Below, piece by piece: positions 8,870 to 17,244 of a stretch of 64,000 nucleotides of DNA. A model generated the notes under the pieces. It was not told the DNA's origin. It did no database searches and saw only the letters and a program-made list of their open reading frames with translations. Source of the stretch: an uncultured Actinomycetes bacterium (GTDB lineage: Bacteria; Actinomycetota; Coriobacteriia; Coriobacteriales; Atopobiaceae); NCBI GenBank assembly GCA_900314685.1, contig OMWE01000002.1, forward strand, positions 64,577-128,576, in the 5' to 3' direction. The first letter of the stretch is position 1; the number at the start of each line of letters is the position of its first letter. The translations under genes were made by a program, and so were the position numbers.

Positions 8870-9055
8870 CCCGCGAGCATGGTCGTTTCGTTTCAGAACG
8901 GCTAACAAATCTCCTCATATCGCGCGGAACGTCCCAACCGTGTAAACAAATGGGAAGAATAACGGCGATGCTTCCGCTGATGCCTTAGGGTAAAAGGTGG
9001 TAGCACCGCCGCGGTTCTTTCACGGCTCAGCTTTGTCTTCAAGAGGAGAAGGAGA
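8870..9055 (+). promoter_or_regulatory. Structured leader of pckA with a T-box-like core
   Basis: The 206-base spacer before pckA contains AAAGGTGGTAGCACCGCC at 8993-9010. This resembles the T-box antiterminator core (A-GGUGG-N-ACCGC) that pairs with the NCCA end of uncharged tRNA. A short GCCG/CGGC stem around TTCTTT follows, and the ribosome site GGAGAAGGAG lies about 30 bases further on. There is no clear intrinsic terminator, so control of translation start would be the likelier mode. A specifier codon could not be assigned. The call is tentative. Confidence 0.35.
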
Positions 9056-9059
9056 ATGT

Positions 9060-10718
9060 ATGGCCACTGCTGTTCCGCCGAGCACCATCGGCACCAATGA
9101 GGTCGCAGCCCAGCTCATCTCGCTCGGTATCTCTGTCACACGCCCGCAGGTCCTGGTCGATTCTTCCACGGCCTTCTTGGTCGAGAGCGCCATCGAGCGC
9201 CATGAGGGTGTTTTGTCCAATACAGGTGCCCTGTGCATCGAGACCGGCAAATATACCGGCAGGTCGCCCGAGGACCGTTTCATCGTCGACACGCCCGACG
9301 TGCACGATGAGATCGCCTGGGGCAAGGTCAACAAGCCCATGTCGATAGAGAAGTACGAGAAGATCAAGGAAGCGGCGACCGAGTACCTGAGCAGCCTCGA
9401 CCAGATCTTCGTCGAGCGGTGTGTCGCCGGCGCCATGCGCATCTACTCGCGCAAGTTCCTGGTCGTCTGCGAGCAGGCGAGCCAGGCGCTCTTTGCCCAC
9501 CAGCTGCTCGTGCGCCCCGCGGAGGAGCGCCTCGACGCCTACGGATTCGCGGACTTCTCGCTGCTGGCCGTCCCCGGCCTCAAGCTCGACCCCGAGGTCT
9601 ACGGCACGCATTCCGAGGCCTGCGTCCTGATCAACTTCCAGGACCACGTGATCATCGTCGCGGGCACCGGTTACTCCGGCGAGATCAAGAAGTCCGTCTT
9701 CTCCACCATGAACTACCTCATGCCGATCCAGGAGGGCGTGCTGCCGATGCACTCCTCCTGCAACCTGGACCCGCGCGACCATACGACGGCGGTCTTCTTT
9801 GGCCTGTCGGGCACGGGCAAGACGACCCTCTCGGCCGACCCGCGCCGCTCGCTGGTGGGCGACGACGAGCACGGCTGGAGCGACCAGGGCGTCTTTAACT
9901 TCGAGGGCGGTTGCTACGCCAAGGCTATCCGCATCTCTCCCGAGACCGAGCCCGAGATCTACGACGCGATTCGTTTCGGCGCCGTCTGCGAGAACGTCGT
10001 GCTCAACCCCGAGTCGCGTATCGCGGATTACTACGACGACTCCCTGACGGAAAACACCCGCGTCGCCTATCCGATCGAGCACATCAGCAACGCCCAGATC
10101 GCCGGCTTCGGCGGCGTACCCAACGTCGTGATCTTCCTGACCGCGGACGCGTTCGGCGTGCTGCCCCCGATCTCGCGCCTGACCACCGAGGGCGCCATGT
10201 ACCAGTTCGTCTCCGGCTTTACGAGCAAGGTCGCCGGCACCGAGCGAGGCATCACCGAGCCGCAACCGACCTTCTCCACGCTCTTCGGTGAGCCCTTCAT
10301 GCCGCTCAACCCGCTGCGCTATGCCGATATGTTTGGCGAGCGCATGAAGGCGGCGGGCACCCGCGTCTACCTCATCAACACCGGCTGGACCGGCGGCCCC
10401 TATGGCACGGGCGAGCGCATCAGCCTGACCTACACACGCCTCATGGTCACGGCTGCCCTCAACGGCACGCTCGAGCGTCCCCACGGCGTCATGAAGCAGC
10501 GCTTCCGCCACGACGATATCTTCAACCTCGAAGTGCCGACGTCGGTGCCTGGCGTGCCCGACAAGCTGCTCGACCCGCGTAGCACCTGGGCAGATCCCGA
10601 CGCCTACGACAAACAGGCCAAGAAGCTCGCCGCCATGTTCATCAACAACCAGCGCGGACGTTTCCCGGACATGGCGCCCGAGATCGTTGCCGCAGGTCCG
10701 CAGGTGCCTGAGGAGTAA
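9060..10718 (+). CDS. pckA: Phosphoenolpyruvate carboxykinase (ATP)
   Basis: Interconverts oxaloacetate + ATP and PEP + CO2 + ADP. In fermenting anaerobes it often runs towards oxaloacetate. The 552-residue protein has the substrate loop TGRSPEDRFIVD, the kinase-1a P-loop GLSGTGKTTLSADP, the metal-binding SWSDQGVFNFEGGCYAK-type segment and the C-terminal TGWTGGPYGTGERI loop. The ATG at 9060 sits behind AGGAGAAGGAG; a GTG 63 bases upstream would extend it into the leader. It is probably monocistronic, bounded by its own leader and terminator. Confidence 0.96.
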   Translation: MATAVPPSTIGTNEVAAQLISLGISVTRPQVLVDSSTAFLVESAIERHEGVLSNTGALCIETGKYTGRSPEDRFIVDTPDVHDEIAWGKVNKPMSIEKYEKIKEAATEYLSSLDQIFVERCVAGAMRIYSRKFLVVCEQASQALFAHQLLVRPAEERLDAYGFADFSLLAVPGLKLDPEVYGTHSEACVLINFQDHVIIVAGTGYSGEIKKSVFSTMNYLMPIQEGVLPMHSSCNLDPRDHTTAVFFGLSGTGKTTLSADPRRSLVGDDEHGWSDQGVFNFEGGCYAKAIRISPETEPEIYDAIRFGAVCENVVLNPESRIADYYDDSLTENTRVAYPIEHISNAQIAGFGGVPNVVIFLTADAFGVLPPISRLTTEGAMYQFVSGFTSKVAGTERGITEPQPTFSTLFGEPFMPLNPLRYADMFGERMKAAGTRVYLINTGWTGGPYGTGERISLTYTRLMVTAALNGTLERPHGVMKQRFRHDDIFNLEVPTSVPGVPDKLLDPRSTWADPDAYDKQAKKLAAMFINNQRGRFPDMAPEIVAAGPQVPEE

Positions 10719-10769
10719 CAGGCCCACCGGTGCCCTGGTCTTTGGCACATCAACATGGCTGCATTCGCG

Positions 10770-10805
10770 AGAAGGGCATCGTTTGGTCGGTGCCCTTCTT
10801 CTATT
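10770..10805 (+). terminator. Terminator of pckA
   Basis: AGAAGGGCA (10770-10778) pairs with TGCCCTTCT (10791-10799), followed by TCTATT. It lies 51 bases after the pckA stop. Confidence 0.7.
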
Positions 10806-10857
10806 GCCTGTGATTTACGCAGCGAAGACGGACGCTGCCGGGAGGCCGGTCGCGAGA

Positions 10858-10895
10858 TGAAAAAAGCCCCGTAGGAGTTCTTAACCTACGGGGCT
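10858..10895 (-). terminator. Terminator of the SDR gene
   Basis: AGCCCCGTAGG (10865-10875) pairs with CCTACGGGGCT (10885-10895). On the minus strand the stem is followed by a run of T, a classic intrinsic terminator 38 bases past the SDR stop. Confidence 0.88.
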
Positions 10896-10933
10896 GACAT
10901 TTGGCGCCTGGGCACCCAAGTGCCGCGTGTGTC

Positions 10934-11710
10934 TTACATGCAGGTGTAGCCGCCGTCGACGGGGAGCTGGACGCCGGTCACATAGCTGGAGGCGGGGGAG
11001 GCCAGGAAGATGGCGGCGGTGTCGAGCTCGCCCTCGTTGCCGTAGCGCTCCTCGGGGATCATGGTCTTGGCGTTGGCCTGGAAGAAGTCGGAGTCGAGGG
11101 TCTCCTTGGTCAGCGGGGTGTAGAAGTAGCCCGGGCAGATGGAGTTGACGGTGATGCCGTACTTGCCCCACTCAGAGGCCAGCGCGCGGGTCAGGTTGAC
11201 GACGCCGCCCTTGGCAGCGTGGTAGGGGGAGGAGCCGGCGATCTTGTTGCCCACCAGGCCGTACATGGAGGCGATGTTGATGATGCGACCGTACTTGGCG
11301 GGGATCATGGCCTTCTTGGCGACGGCGCGGGCCACGCGGAAGGTGCCGAAGAGGTCGATCTGCATCTCGTTGCCGAACTGCTCGTCGGTGATGTCCTCGG
11401 CGGGGGCGACGGCGCCGGTGCCGGCGTTGTTGATCAGGATGTCGATGCGGCCGAACTTGGCGAGGACGGCGTCGACCATCTCCTCGACGTTCTCGGTGCT
11501 GGTGATGTCGCAGTGCAGCGCGAGGGTCTCGACGCCGAACTCCTGCGAGATCTCGTCGGCGACAGCCTGGCACTTCTCGAGACGGCGAGCGCAGACGACG
11601 ACCTTGGCGCCCTGGTTGGCGAGCGCCTTGGCCATCTGGACGCCCAGGCCGCCGGATGCACCGGTGACGATAGCGACGTTGTCCTTGAGGTCAAAATAGT
11701 TCTTTGCCAT
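10934..11710 (-). CDS. Short-chain dehydrogenase/reductase (gluconate 5-dehydrogenase-like)
   Basis: NAD(P)-dependent oxidoreductase of the classical SDR family, 258 residues. It shows the dinucleotide site TGASGGLG (about 16-23), NNAG, the catalytic Ser in INIASMYGL, and YHAAKG with the catalytic Tyr and Lys. The C-terminal VTGVQLPVDGGYTC segment is typical of SDRs. The overall pattern is close to gluconate 5-dehydrogenase and sugar-acid SDRs, but the substrate cannot be fixed; steroid or polyol substrates are alternatives. Monocistronic, with its own terminator; start behind AAGGAGGAG. Confidence 0.87.
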   Translation of the reverse strand: MAKNYFDLKDNVAIVTGASGGLGVQMAKALANQGAKVVVCARRLEKCQAVADEISQEFGVETLALHCDITSTENVEEMVDAVLAKFGRIDILINNAGTGAVAPAEDITDEQFGNEMQIDLFGTFRVARAVAKKAMIPAKYGRIINIASMYGLVGNKIAGSSPYHAAKGGVVNLTRALASEWGKYGITVNSICPGYFYTPLTKETLDSDFFQANAKTMIPEERYGNEGELDTAAIFLASPASSYVTGVQLPVDGGYTCM

Positions 11711-12061
11711 GTACTCCTCCTTGGAATTTCAGGTGGGCACTCAGCCCGTTTGGCAACAAACGATATTAGGATACTCGCATATTTGATGGGGAATTTGTAA
11801 GGAGGCAATAAATACCGTTCGCCGATTACCACTTACAAAGATTAGTAATTTATGTTCGCGCCCGAAAAAACGCGGGTGCGAATGATTATCTCCGTGTTGC
11901 AGCTCGGTTATGCGGGGCAGCACCCCAGGTGCAGGAAGCTATACTGACTCCCACACACGAAAGACAGACAAGGTTCGCCTCCGCACACTGCGGTGCAAAG
12001 ATTGCCACCGGAGGTCGCGGAGCGCGCGGGCTTTGCCGACCGACGAGGAGGCGGAGTACAG
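11711..12061. other. Divergent spacer between the SDR and second HIT genes
   Basis: A 351-base spacer without a convincing gene. The half next to the SDR start is AT-rich (about 11755-11860) and should hold the SDR promoter. The other half is GC-rich and includes a TATACT hexamer near 11940, a possible -10 for the HIT gene without a good -35. Small frames here lack ribosome sites. Confidence 0.5.
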
Positions 12062-12460
12062 ATGCACGATCCAAACTGCATGTTTTGCAAGATTGCCCAA
12101 CACGAGATGCCCACCAAGGTCGTCTACGAAGACGAGCATGTCATCGCCTTCGACGACATCGAGCCGCTCATGCCGGTCCATACCCTGGTGATTCCCAAGG
12201 ACCATTACGCCAATGTCATCGACAACGTGCCGTCCGAGGTCTACACGCAGGTCTTTGGCGCGGTCGCCAAGGTCGTCGACATCAAGGGGTTGCGCGAGCG
12301 CGGTTTCCGCATCCTCATCAACACGGGCGACGACGCCAGCCAGTCGGTCAAGCACTTCCATGTGCACATCCTCGGCGGCGGCCATATGCCGCGTCCCAAC
12401 GACCAGGACTGGGGCGAGGCGGCCACCAACGCCGACAAGTTCTACGACAAGAAGAACTAA
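12062..12460 (+). CDS. HIT family nucleotide-binding protein (second of two)
   Basis: Histidine triad hydrolase of the Hint type, 132 residues. It has CMFCKIAQHEMP, the VHTLVIPKDHY strand and the catalytic triad HFHVHILGGGHM. It shares the plan of the protein at 6022 but has a longer tail (PNDQDWGEAATNADKFYDKKN region). The ATG at 12062 is preceded by GAGGAGGCGGAG. It stands alone, between the SDR and pta genes. Confidence 0.91.
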   Translation: MHDPNCMFCKIAQHEMPTKVVYEDEHVIAFDDIEPLMPVHTLVIPKDHYANVIDNVPSEVYTQVFGAVAKVVDIKGLRERGFRILINTGDDASQSVKHFHVHILGGGHMPRPNDQDWGEAATNADKFYDKKN

Positions 12461-12574
12461 GTGCCTATATTGGCAATATGAGCTTGCCCCAGAGGTATGG
12501 GTGGGTTCTTCTTTTTGCAAGAACGACGAGCGCCCATGCAGGCAGAGCACGTGCTCATGTCAGGCACGGATAAA

Positions 12575-12614
12575 GAAAAGCGCTCCCGATCGGATGGTCG
12601 GGAGCGCGTTTTTG
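12575..12614. terminator. Bidirectional terminator between the HIT gene and pta
   Basis: A perfect 10-bp stem GCGCTCCCGA (12580-12589) / TCGGGAGCGC (12598-12607). It is followed by GTTTTTG on the plus strand and CTTTTC on the minus strand, so it can end both convergent transcripts. Confidence 0.85.
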
Positions 12615-12683
12615 TGTTGCGGGTGGACGAGGCGAAAACAAGCCGAGGCTATCAACGCCATCCGTGGATCTTGACGAGGGCCG

Positions 12684-13655
12684 TTACGCCATCTGGGCCT
12701 GGACAGCGGTGATGGCGACGACGCCCACGATGTCCTCGGCGGAGCAGCCGCGGGACAGGTCGTTGACGGGCTTAGCGATGCCCTGCAGGATCGGGCCGTA
12801 CGCCTCGGCGCCCGCGAAGCGCTGGACCAGCTTGTAGCCGATGTTGCCCGCCTCGAGGTCGGGGAAGACCAGGATGTTGGCCTTGCCGGCGACGGTGGAG
12901 CCGGGCGCCTTGAGGTCGGCCACGGTCTGGACGAGCGCGGCGTCGAGCTGCAAGTCGCCGTCGAGAGCGAGCTCGGGGGCCTTCTGGTGGGCCAGCTCGG
13001 TGGCCTCCTGGACCTTGGTGGGCACCTCGCCCTTGGCCGATCCCTTGGTGGAGAAGGACAGCATGGCGACCTTGGGCTCGTCGGTCATGAACTGCTTCCA
13101 GGTGTTGGCCGTGGCGAGGGCGATCTCGGAGAGCTCCTCGGCGTTGGGGTCGATGTTGAGGCCGCAGTCGGCAAAGATCAGGGTGCCGTCCTGGCCAAAG
13201 TCAGTATCGGTGCACATCACAAAGAAGGCCGAGACCAGCTTGGTGCCGGGTGCGGTCTTCAGGATCTGCAGGGCGGGGCGCAGGGTGTTGGCCGTGGAGT
13301 GGCAGGCGCCCGAGACGAGACCGTCGGCGTCGCCCATCTTGACCATCATGGTGCCAAAATAGGTGTTGTCGTTCATCTGCTCGCGCGCCTGCTCGATCGT
13401 AACGCCCTTCTTGGCGCGCAGCTCGGCGAACTTCTCCGCGTAGGCCTCGTGCTTGTCGGAGGTCTTGGGGTCGATGACCGTGGCTCCCTCGACCTGGATC
13501 TGCGCGGGATCGCCCAGGATGATGAGGTCGGCGAGACCCTCGTCGATGATCTGCTTGGCTGCCGCGATGGTGCGCGGGTCCTCACCCTCGGGCAGAACGA
13601 TGGTCTTTTTATCCGCCTTTACTGCGGCTTTCATACGTGCCAGAAAATCGCTCAT
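12684..13655 (-). CDS. pta: Phosphate acetyltransferase
   Basis: Makes acetyl phosphate from acetyl-CoA, feeding acetate kinase. The 323-residue short-form enzyme lacks the N-terminal regulatory domain. It has KKTIVLPEGEDPRTIAAA, the MVKMGDADGLVSGACHST substrate loop, FADCGLNIDP, MLSFSTKGSA and the ILVFPDLEAGNIGYK segment, all family hallmarks. The start follows TTGGAG at a suitable distance. Gene and function pair with ackA at 6524, though they are not adjacent. Confidence 0.96.
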   Translation of the reverse strand: MSDFLARMKAAVKADKKTIVLPEGEDPRTIAAAKQIIDEGLADLIILGDPAQIQVEGATVIDPKTSDKHEAYAEKFAELRAKKGVTIEQAREQMNDNTYFGTMMVKMGDADGLVSGACHSTANTLRPALQILKTAPGTKLVSAFFVMCTDTDFGQDGTLIFADCGLNIDPNAEELSEIALATANTWKQFMTDEPKVAMLSFSTKGSAKGEVPTKVQEATELAHQKAPELALDGDLQLDAALVQTVADLKAPGSTVAGKANILVFPDLEAGNIGYKLVQRFAGAEAYGPILQGIAKPVNDLSRGCSAEDIVGVVAITAVQAQMA

Positions 13656-13714
13656 ATCGCTCCAATCGTGTACATGGCTCCGACATCCGTTAGGATTTGA
13701 TGCCGTTCATATCC

Positions 13715-13720
13715 ATTATA
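13715..13720 (-). promoter_or_regulatory. Probable -10 box of pta
   Basis: TATAAT on the minus strand, 60 bases before the pta start, in the divergent pta/glf spacer. No strong -35 is visible at 17 bases. Confidence 0.4.
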
Positions 13721-13780
13721 GGGAGCGTATGGGCCTACGTGTTAGAATCTTGCAGATTATTGGTCGTCGAGAGGATGATG

Positions 13781-14983
13781 ATGAGTATCACGAGCGGTCT
13801 GCCCGCTGGCTGGAATCCCGATGCGTACGAAGCGGTCGTCGTCGGGGCTGGGTATGCGGGCGCTGTCTGTGCGCGTAGGCTTGCCGAGGCATGCGGCTAC
13901 AAGGTTGCGGTGCTCGAGCGCAGGCCCCATATCGCGGGCAATGCGTATGACCGTCTCGACGATGCCGGCGTGCTCATCCATGAGTACGGTCCCCACATCT
14001 ATCACACGACCAACGACCGTGTGCACCAGTACCTCTCGCGTTTCACCGAGTGGAGCGATTACCAGCACAAGGTACTCGCCAATATCCATGGCACGCTGAT
14101 GCCCGTGCCCTTCAACCACACGTCCCTCAAGCTGGCCTTCGGCGAGGAGAAGGGCGAGCGGCTCTATCAAAAGCTCGTGGCGACCTTCGGCGAGAACAAG
14201 AAGGTCCCCATCATGGACCTGCGCGGCCGCAACGACGAGGAGCTCACCGAGGTCGCTGACTACGTCTATGAGAACGTCTTTCTGCACTACACGATGAAGC
14301 AGTGGGGCAAGACGCCCGATCAGATCGACCCGTCGATTACGGGCCGCGTGCCTGTCTTTGTGGGCGACGACGACCGGTATTTCCCGACGGCAACCCATCA
14401 GGGTATGCCGGTAGACGGCTACACCGCGCTCTTTGAGAAGCTCTTTGACCACGACCTGATTTCCGTCTTCCTCGATGTGGACGCGCGCGATGTGCTGTCG
14501 GTCACCGATGGCCGCACCGTCATCTGTGGCAAGCCCTACGGTGGCGAGGTTATATACACCGGCCCGCTCGACGAGCTCTTTGGCCTGGACCTCGGGGCAC
14601 TGCCGTACCGCACGCTCGACATGCAGTTCGAGACCCTCGACCAGGACCGGTTCCAGCCGGTCGGCACGGTCAACTACACGACGAGCGAGGATTTCACACG
14701 CATCACCGAGTTCAAGAACATGACCGGGCAGGTCGTGCCCGGCAAGACGACCATCATGCGCGAGTACTCCAAGGCCTATACGCCCGGCAGTGGCGAGACG
14801 CCCTACTATGCGATTCTGGAAGACGAGAATCTCGAGCTGTACCGCGCCTACCGCAAGCGCGTCGACGGCCTCCTCAACTTCCATGTGGTCGGACGTCTGG
14901 CCGAGTACCGCTATTACGATATGGACGGCGTCGTCGCCTCGGCCCTGGAGCTCTCCGACGACATCATCGAGAGCACCCACTAG
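13781..14983 (+). CDS. glf: UDP-galactopyranose mutase
   Basis: FAD enzyme that converts UDP-galactopyranose to UDP-galactofuranose for cell-surface glycans. The 400-residue protein has the FAD dinucleotide site VVVGAGYAGA (about 19-28), RPHIAGNAYD, the EYGPHIYHT loop, and MKQWGKTPDQIDPSI. The RV/PV-x3-DDRYFPT segment and the late RLAEYRYYDMD motif bind FAD and substrate. Three ATG codons in a row (13775, 13778, 13781) follow GAGAGG; the third has the best spacing. A glycosyltransferase gene follows within 31 bases. Confidence 0.95.
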   Translation: MSITSGLPAGWNPDAYEAVVVGAGYAGAVCARRLAEACGYKVAVLERRPHIAGNAYDRLDDAGVLIHEYGPHIYHTTNDRVHQYLSRFTEWSDYQHKVLANIHGTLMPVPFNHTSLKLAFGEEKGERLYQKLVATFGENKKVPIMDLRGRNDEELTEVADYVYENVFLHYTMKQWGKTPDQIDPSITGRVPVFVGDDDRYFPTATHQGMPVDGYTALFEKLFDHDLISVFLDVDARDVLSVTDGRTVICGKPYGGEVIYTGPLDELFGLDLGALPYRTLDMQFETLDQDRFQPVGTVNYTTSEDFTRITEFKNMTGQVVPGKTTIMREYSKAYTPGSGETPYYAILEDENLELYRAYRKRVDGLLNFHVVGRLAEYRYYDMDGVVASALELSDDIIESTH

Positions 14984-15014
14984 ACGTCGGGTCAGTAAGG
15001 ATCTGGATTCACCC

Positions 15015-16049
15015 ATGCAAAAAACGATTACCTTCGGTATCCCTTGCTACAACTCGATCGAGTACATGGACCACTGCATCAGCTCGATCCTCGAGGGCTC
15101 CGATTACGCCGAAGACGTGCAGATCGTCATTGTGGATGACGGTTCCACCAAGGACAATACCCTGGAGCGCGCGTTGCAGTGGCAGGAGAAGTACCCCTCC
15201 ATCGTCAAGGCAGTCCATCAGGACAACGGCGGCCACGGCATCGCCGTCCTCAAGGCACTCTCCGAGGCAGACGGCGTGTATTTCAAGGTCGTGGACTCTG
15301 ACGACTGGGTCGACGCGGAGGCCCTCCAGGCCCTGCTCGCCAAGCTGCGCCACTTCATCGAATTCGACACCCGCGTGGACCTGGTGATCTCCAACTATGT
15401 CTACGAGCACGTCGAGGATGGCACGCAGACCTTCGTCGACTACCACTACGCCGTGCCCCGCGGCAAGATTATCACCTGGGACAAGATCGGCCATTTCAGC
15501 ATGTCGCAAAACCTGCTCATGCACTCGCTCTGCTACCGCACGGACGTCCTGCGCGACGGCGGGGTCCCTATGCCCCCGCACACCTTCTATGTGGACAACA
15601 TCTACGCCTATGTGCCGCTGCCACGCTGCAAGACCCTGTACTACCTTGACGTCGACCTCTACCGCTATTTCATCGGACGCGGCGACCAGTCGGTCAACGA
15701 GGAGGTCATGGTCAGCCGCATCGACCAGCAGCTGCGTATCACCCGCATCATGATGTACGCCTACCACCTGTACGACGACGTCGAGCCCGTGGCCCTGCGC
15801 GAGTACATGATGGGGTACTTCTCGCTGATGATGGGCGTGTGCTCCATCTTTTCCAAGCTGTCCGAGGCCGAGGACGCCGAGGCCAACCTCGAGGCGCTCT
15901 GGGAGGAGCTGCGTGCGTACGATCACCGTATGTACATGCGGGCGCGCCACGGGCTGATCGGCACTGCGATGAACTTCCGCGGCGAAAAGGGCAAGAAGGC
16001 CACCATCGGGCTCTACCGCATCGCACGCAAGGTCGTGAAGTTCAATTAG
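15015..16049 (+). CDS. Family 2 glycosyltransferase
   Basis: GT-A fold glycosyltransferase, 344 residues. The N-terminal TFGIPCYNSIEYM is the start of the fold, IVIVDDGSTKDN binds the nucleotide-sugar and VVDSDDWVD carries the DxD metal motif. The C-terminal half is helical and has no membrane segment. The gene lies directly after glf, so it may use UDP-galactofuranose or act in the same glycan pathway (inference). The ribosome site before ATG 15015 is weak (TAAGGA, too far), so the start is slightly uncertain. Confidence 0.87.
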   Translation: MQKTITFGIPCYNSIEYMDHCISSILEGSDYAEDVQIVIVDDGSTKDNTLERALQWQEKYPSIVKAVHQDNGGHGIAVLKALSEADGVYFKVVDSDDWVDAEALQALLAKLRHFIEFDTRVDLVISNYVYEHVEDGTQTFVDYHYAVPRGKIITWDKIGHFSMSQNLLMHSLCYRTDVLRDGGVPMPPHTFYVDNIYAYVPLPRCKTLYYLDVDLYRYFIGRGDQSVNEEVMVSRIDQQLRITRIMMYAYHLYDDVEPVALREYMMGYFSLMMGVCSIFSKLSEAEDAEANLEALWEELRAYDHRMYMRARHGLIGTAMNFRGEKGKKATIGLYRIARKVVKFN

Positions 16050-16202
16050 AGAGCCAGGAACATTGCCCGGTGGCTCCGAAGCTCTTCGTACGACGGCTCT
16101 AAAGTTCAAAGTGCGGCGAGTCAAAAAACTGTGGTAGGGTTTAGACGTACGTCGGCTCGAGTGGGGACTCGGGCCGATAGTCTCAAGTGAGAGGAGCACA
16201 TC

Positions 16203-16388
16203 ATGAAGGCTACTGTTTCTGAGGACTGCATCGGCTGCGGTATGTGCACCGGCACCTGCCCTGAGGTCTTCGATCTCGGCGACGACGGTCTGGCCCACGC
16301 CATCGTGGACGAGGTCCCCGCCGATGCTGAGGACACCGCTCAGCAGGCTGCCGAGGATTGCCCGGTCGGCGCCATCACGGTCGAGTAA
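16203..16388 (+). CDS. Ferredoxin, single [4Fe-4S] cluster
   Basis: Small electron carrier of 61 residues. Cys9, Cys12 and Cys15 (CIGCGMC) and Cys53 (DCPVGAI) match the four ligands of a monocluster ferredoxin. Cys19 is an extra cysteine at the spot that serves a second cluster in 2[4Fe-4S] proteins. The remainder is strongly acidic. Start behind GAGAGGAG. A GC-rich hairpin lies in its 5' leader around 16151-16175. Monocistronic with a strong terminator. The redox partner is not apparent in this window. Confidence 0.94.
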   Translation: MKATVSEDCIGCGMCTGTCPEVFDLGDDGLAHAIVDEVPADAEDTAQQAAEDCPVGAITVE

Positions 16389-16416
16389 ACGTTCGGTCAC
16401 ACGCGTGTCTTGACGG

Positions 16417-16446
16417 CGGGAGTCCCTCACGGACTCCCGTTTTTTG
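16417..16446 (+). terminator. Terminator of the ferredoxin gene
   Basis: A perfect 9-bp stem CGGGAGTCC (16417-16425) / GGACTCCCG (16431-16439) with a 5-base loop, followed by TTTTTT. Confidence 0.93.
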
Positions 16447-16550
16447 TGGCTAGAATGTAGGGGCGTTGCATAGAGAGGCGCATGCCAGGCAGCAATCGCC
16501 AGGCCGCAAGTGCCAGATGATGCATCCCAACCTGTCTCGAAGGAGTTCGC

Positions 16551-17168
16551 ATGATTCTCGCATCCGCATCCCCGCGCCGGGCCGAGCTGCTCTCGGAGGA
16601 GGGCTTCCAGCTCGATATCCGTCCTGCCAATATCGATGAGTCACGCCATCGGGAAGAAGGACCCGTCGAGTATGTCGAGCGCCTCGCAAGGGAAAAAGCG
16701 AAGTGGACGTACGAGGCCGATCGAGCGTTTGCTGCCGGCCGCACACTGGTGGCAGCCGACACGATCGTGTGGCTTCCGGACGGCCGTACGCTCGGCAAGC
16801 CAACGGATGCCGACGACGCACGCCACATGCTGCGTGAACTGTCGGGCACCAAACACCATGTCACGACAGGTGTCTGCATCCTGATCGATGGCAGCCCCAT
16901 GGCGGGCTGTGTGGCCGAGACGAGCTTCACCGAGACGACCGATGTGGAGTTTTACACGCTTACCGACGCAGACATCGAGTGGTACCTCTCGACGGGGGAG
17001 CCGTTCGACAAAGCGGGTGCTTATGGCATCCAGGGCCGCGGACGTCGCCTGGTCAAAGGCATCGACGGCGACTTCTACAACGTGGTCGGCCTCCCCGTCG
17101 CCCGCGTCATGCGCAAACTCGACGAGATGAAGACCAGCCTCGCCAGCCCGTCGAGCTATTGGTTCTAG
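16551..17168 (+). CDS. maf: Maf family nucleotide pyrophosphatase
   Basis: Nucleoside triphosphate pyrophosphatase that hydrolyses non-canonical or dTTP/UTP-type nucleotides. The 205-residue protein starts MILASASPRRAELL, the Maf signature. It continues with ANIDES, LAREKA, VAADTIVWLPDGRTLGKP and the DKAGAYGIQGRGRRLVKGIDGD(F)YNVVGLP region that forms the active site. Start behind GAAGGAG. It is followed 76 bases later by a P1-type peptidase gene. Confidence 0.95.
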   Translation: MILASASPRRAELLSEEGFQLDIRPANIDESRHREEGPVEYVERLAREKAKWTYEADRAFAAGRTLVAADTIVWLPDGRTLGKPTDADDARHMLRELSGTKHHVTTGVCILIDGSPMAGCVAETSFTETTDVEFYTLTDADIEWYLSTGEPFDKAGAYGIQGRGRRLVKGIDGDFYNVVGLPVARVMRKLDEMKTSLASPSSYWF

Positions 17169-17244
17169 AGGGATCATCAGTAGGGTGGTCGCAGTGACCT
17201 CACCCGTACACCCCAGCCTTGCCACGCCGTCGAAACGAGTCCAA

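Noticed and set aside
11940..11945. TATACT as a firm promoter for the second HIT gene
   Set aside because: No -35 hexamer at suitable spacing, so it was not given as a feature.
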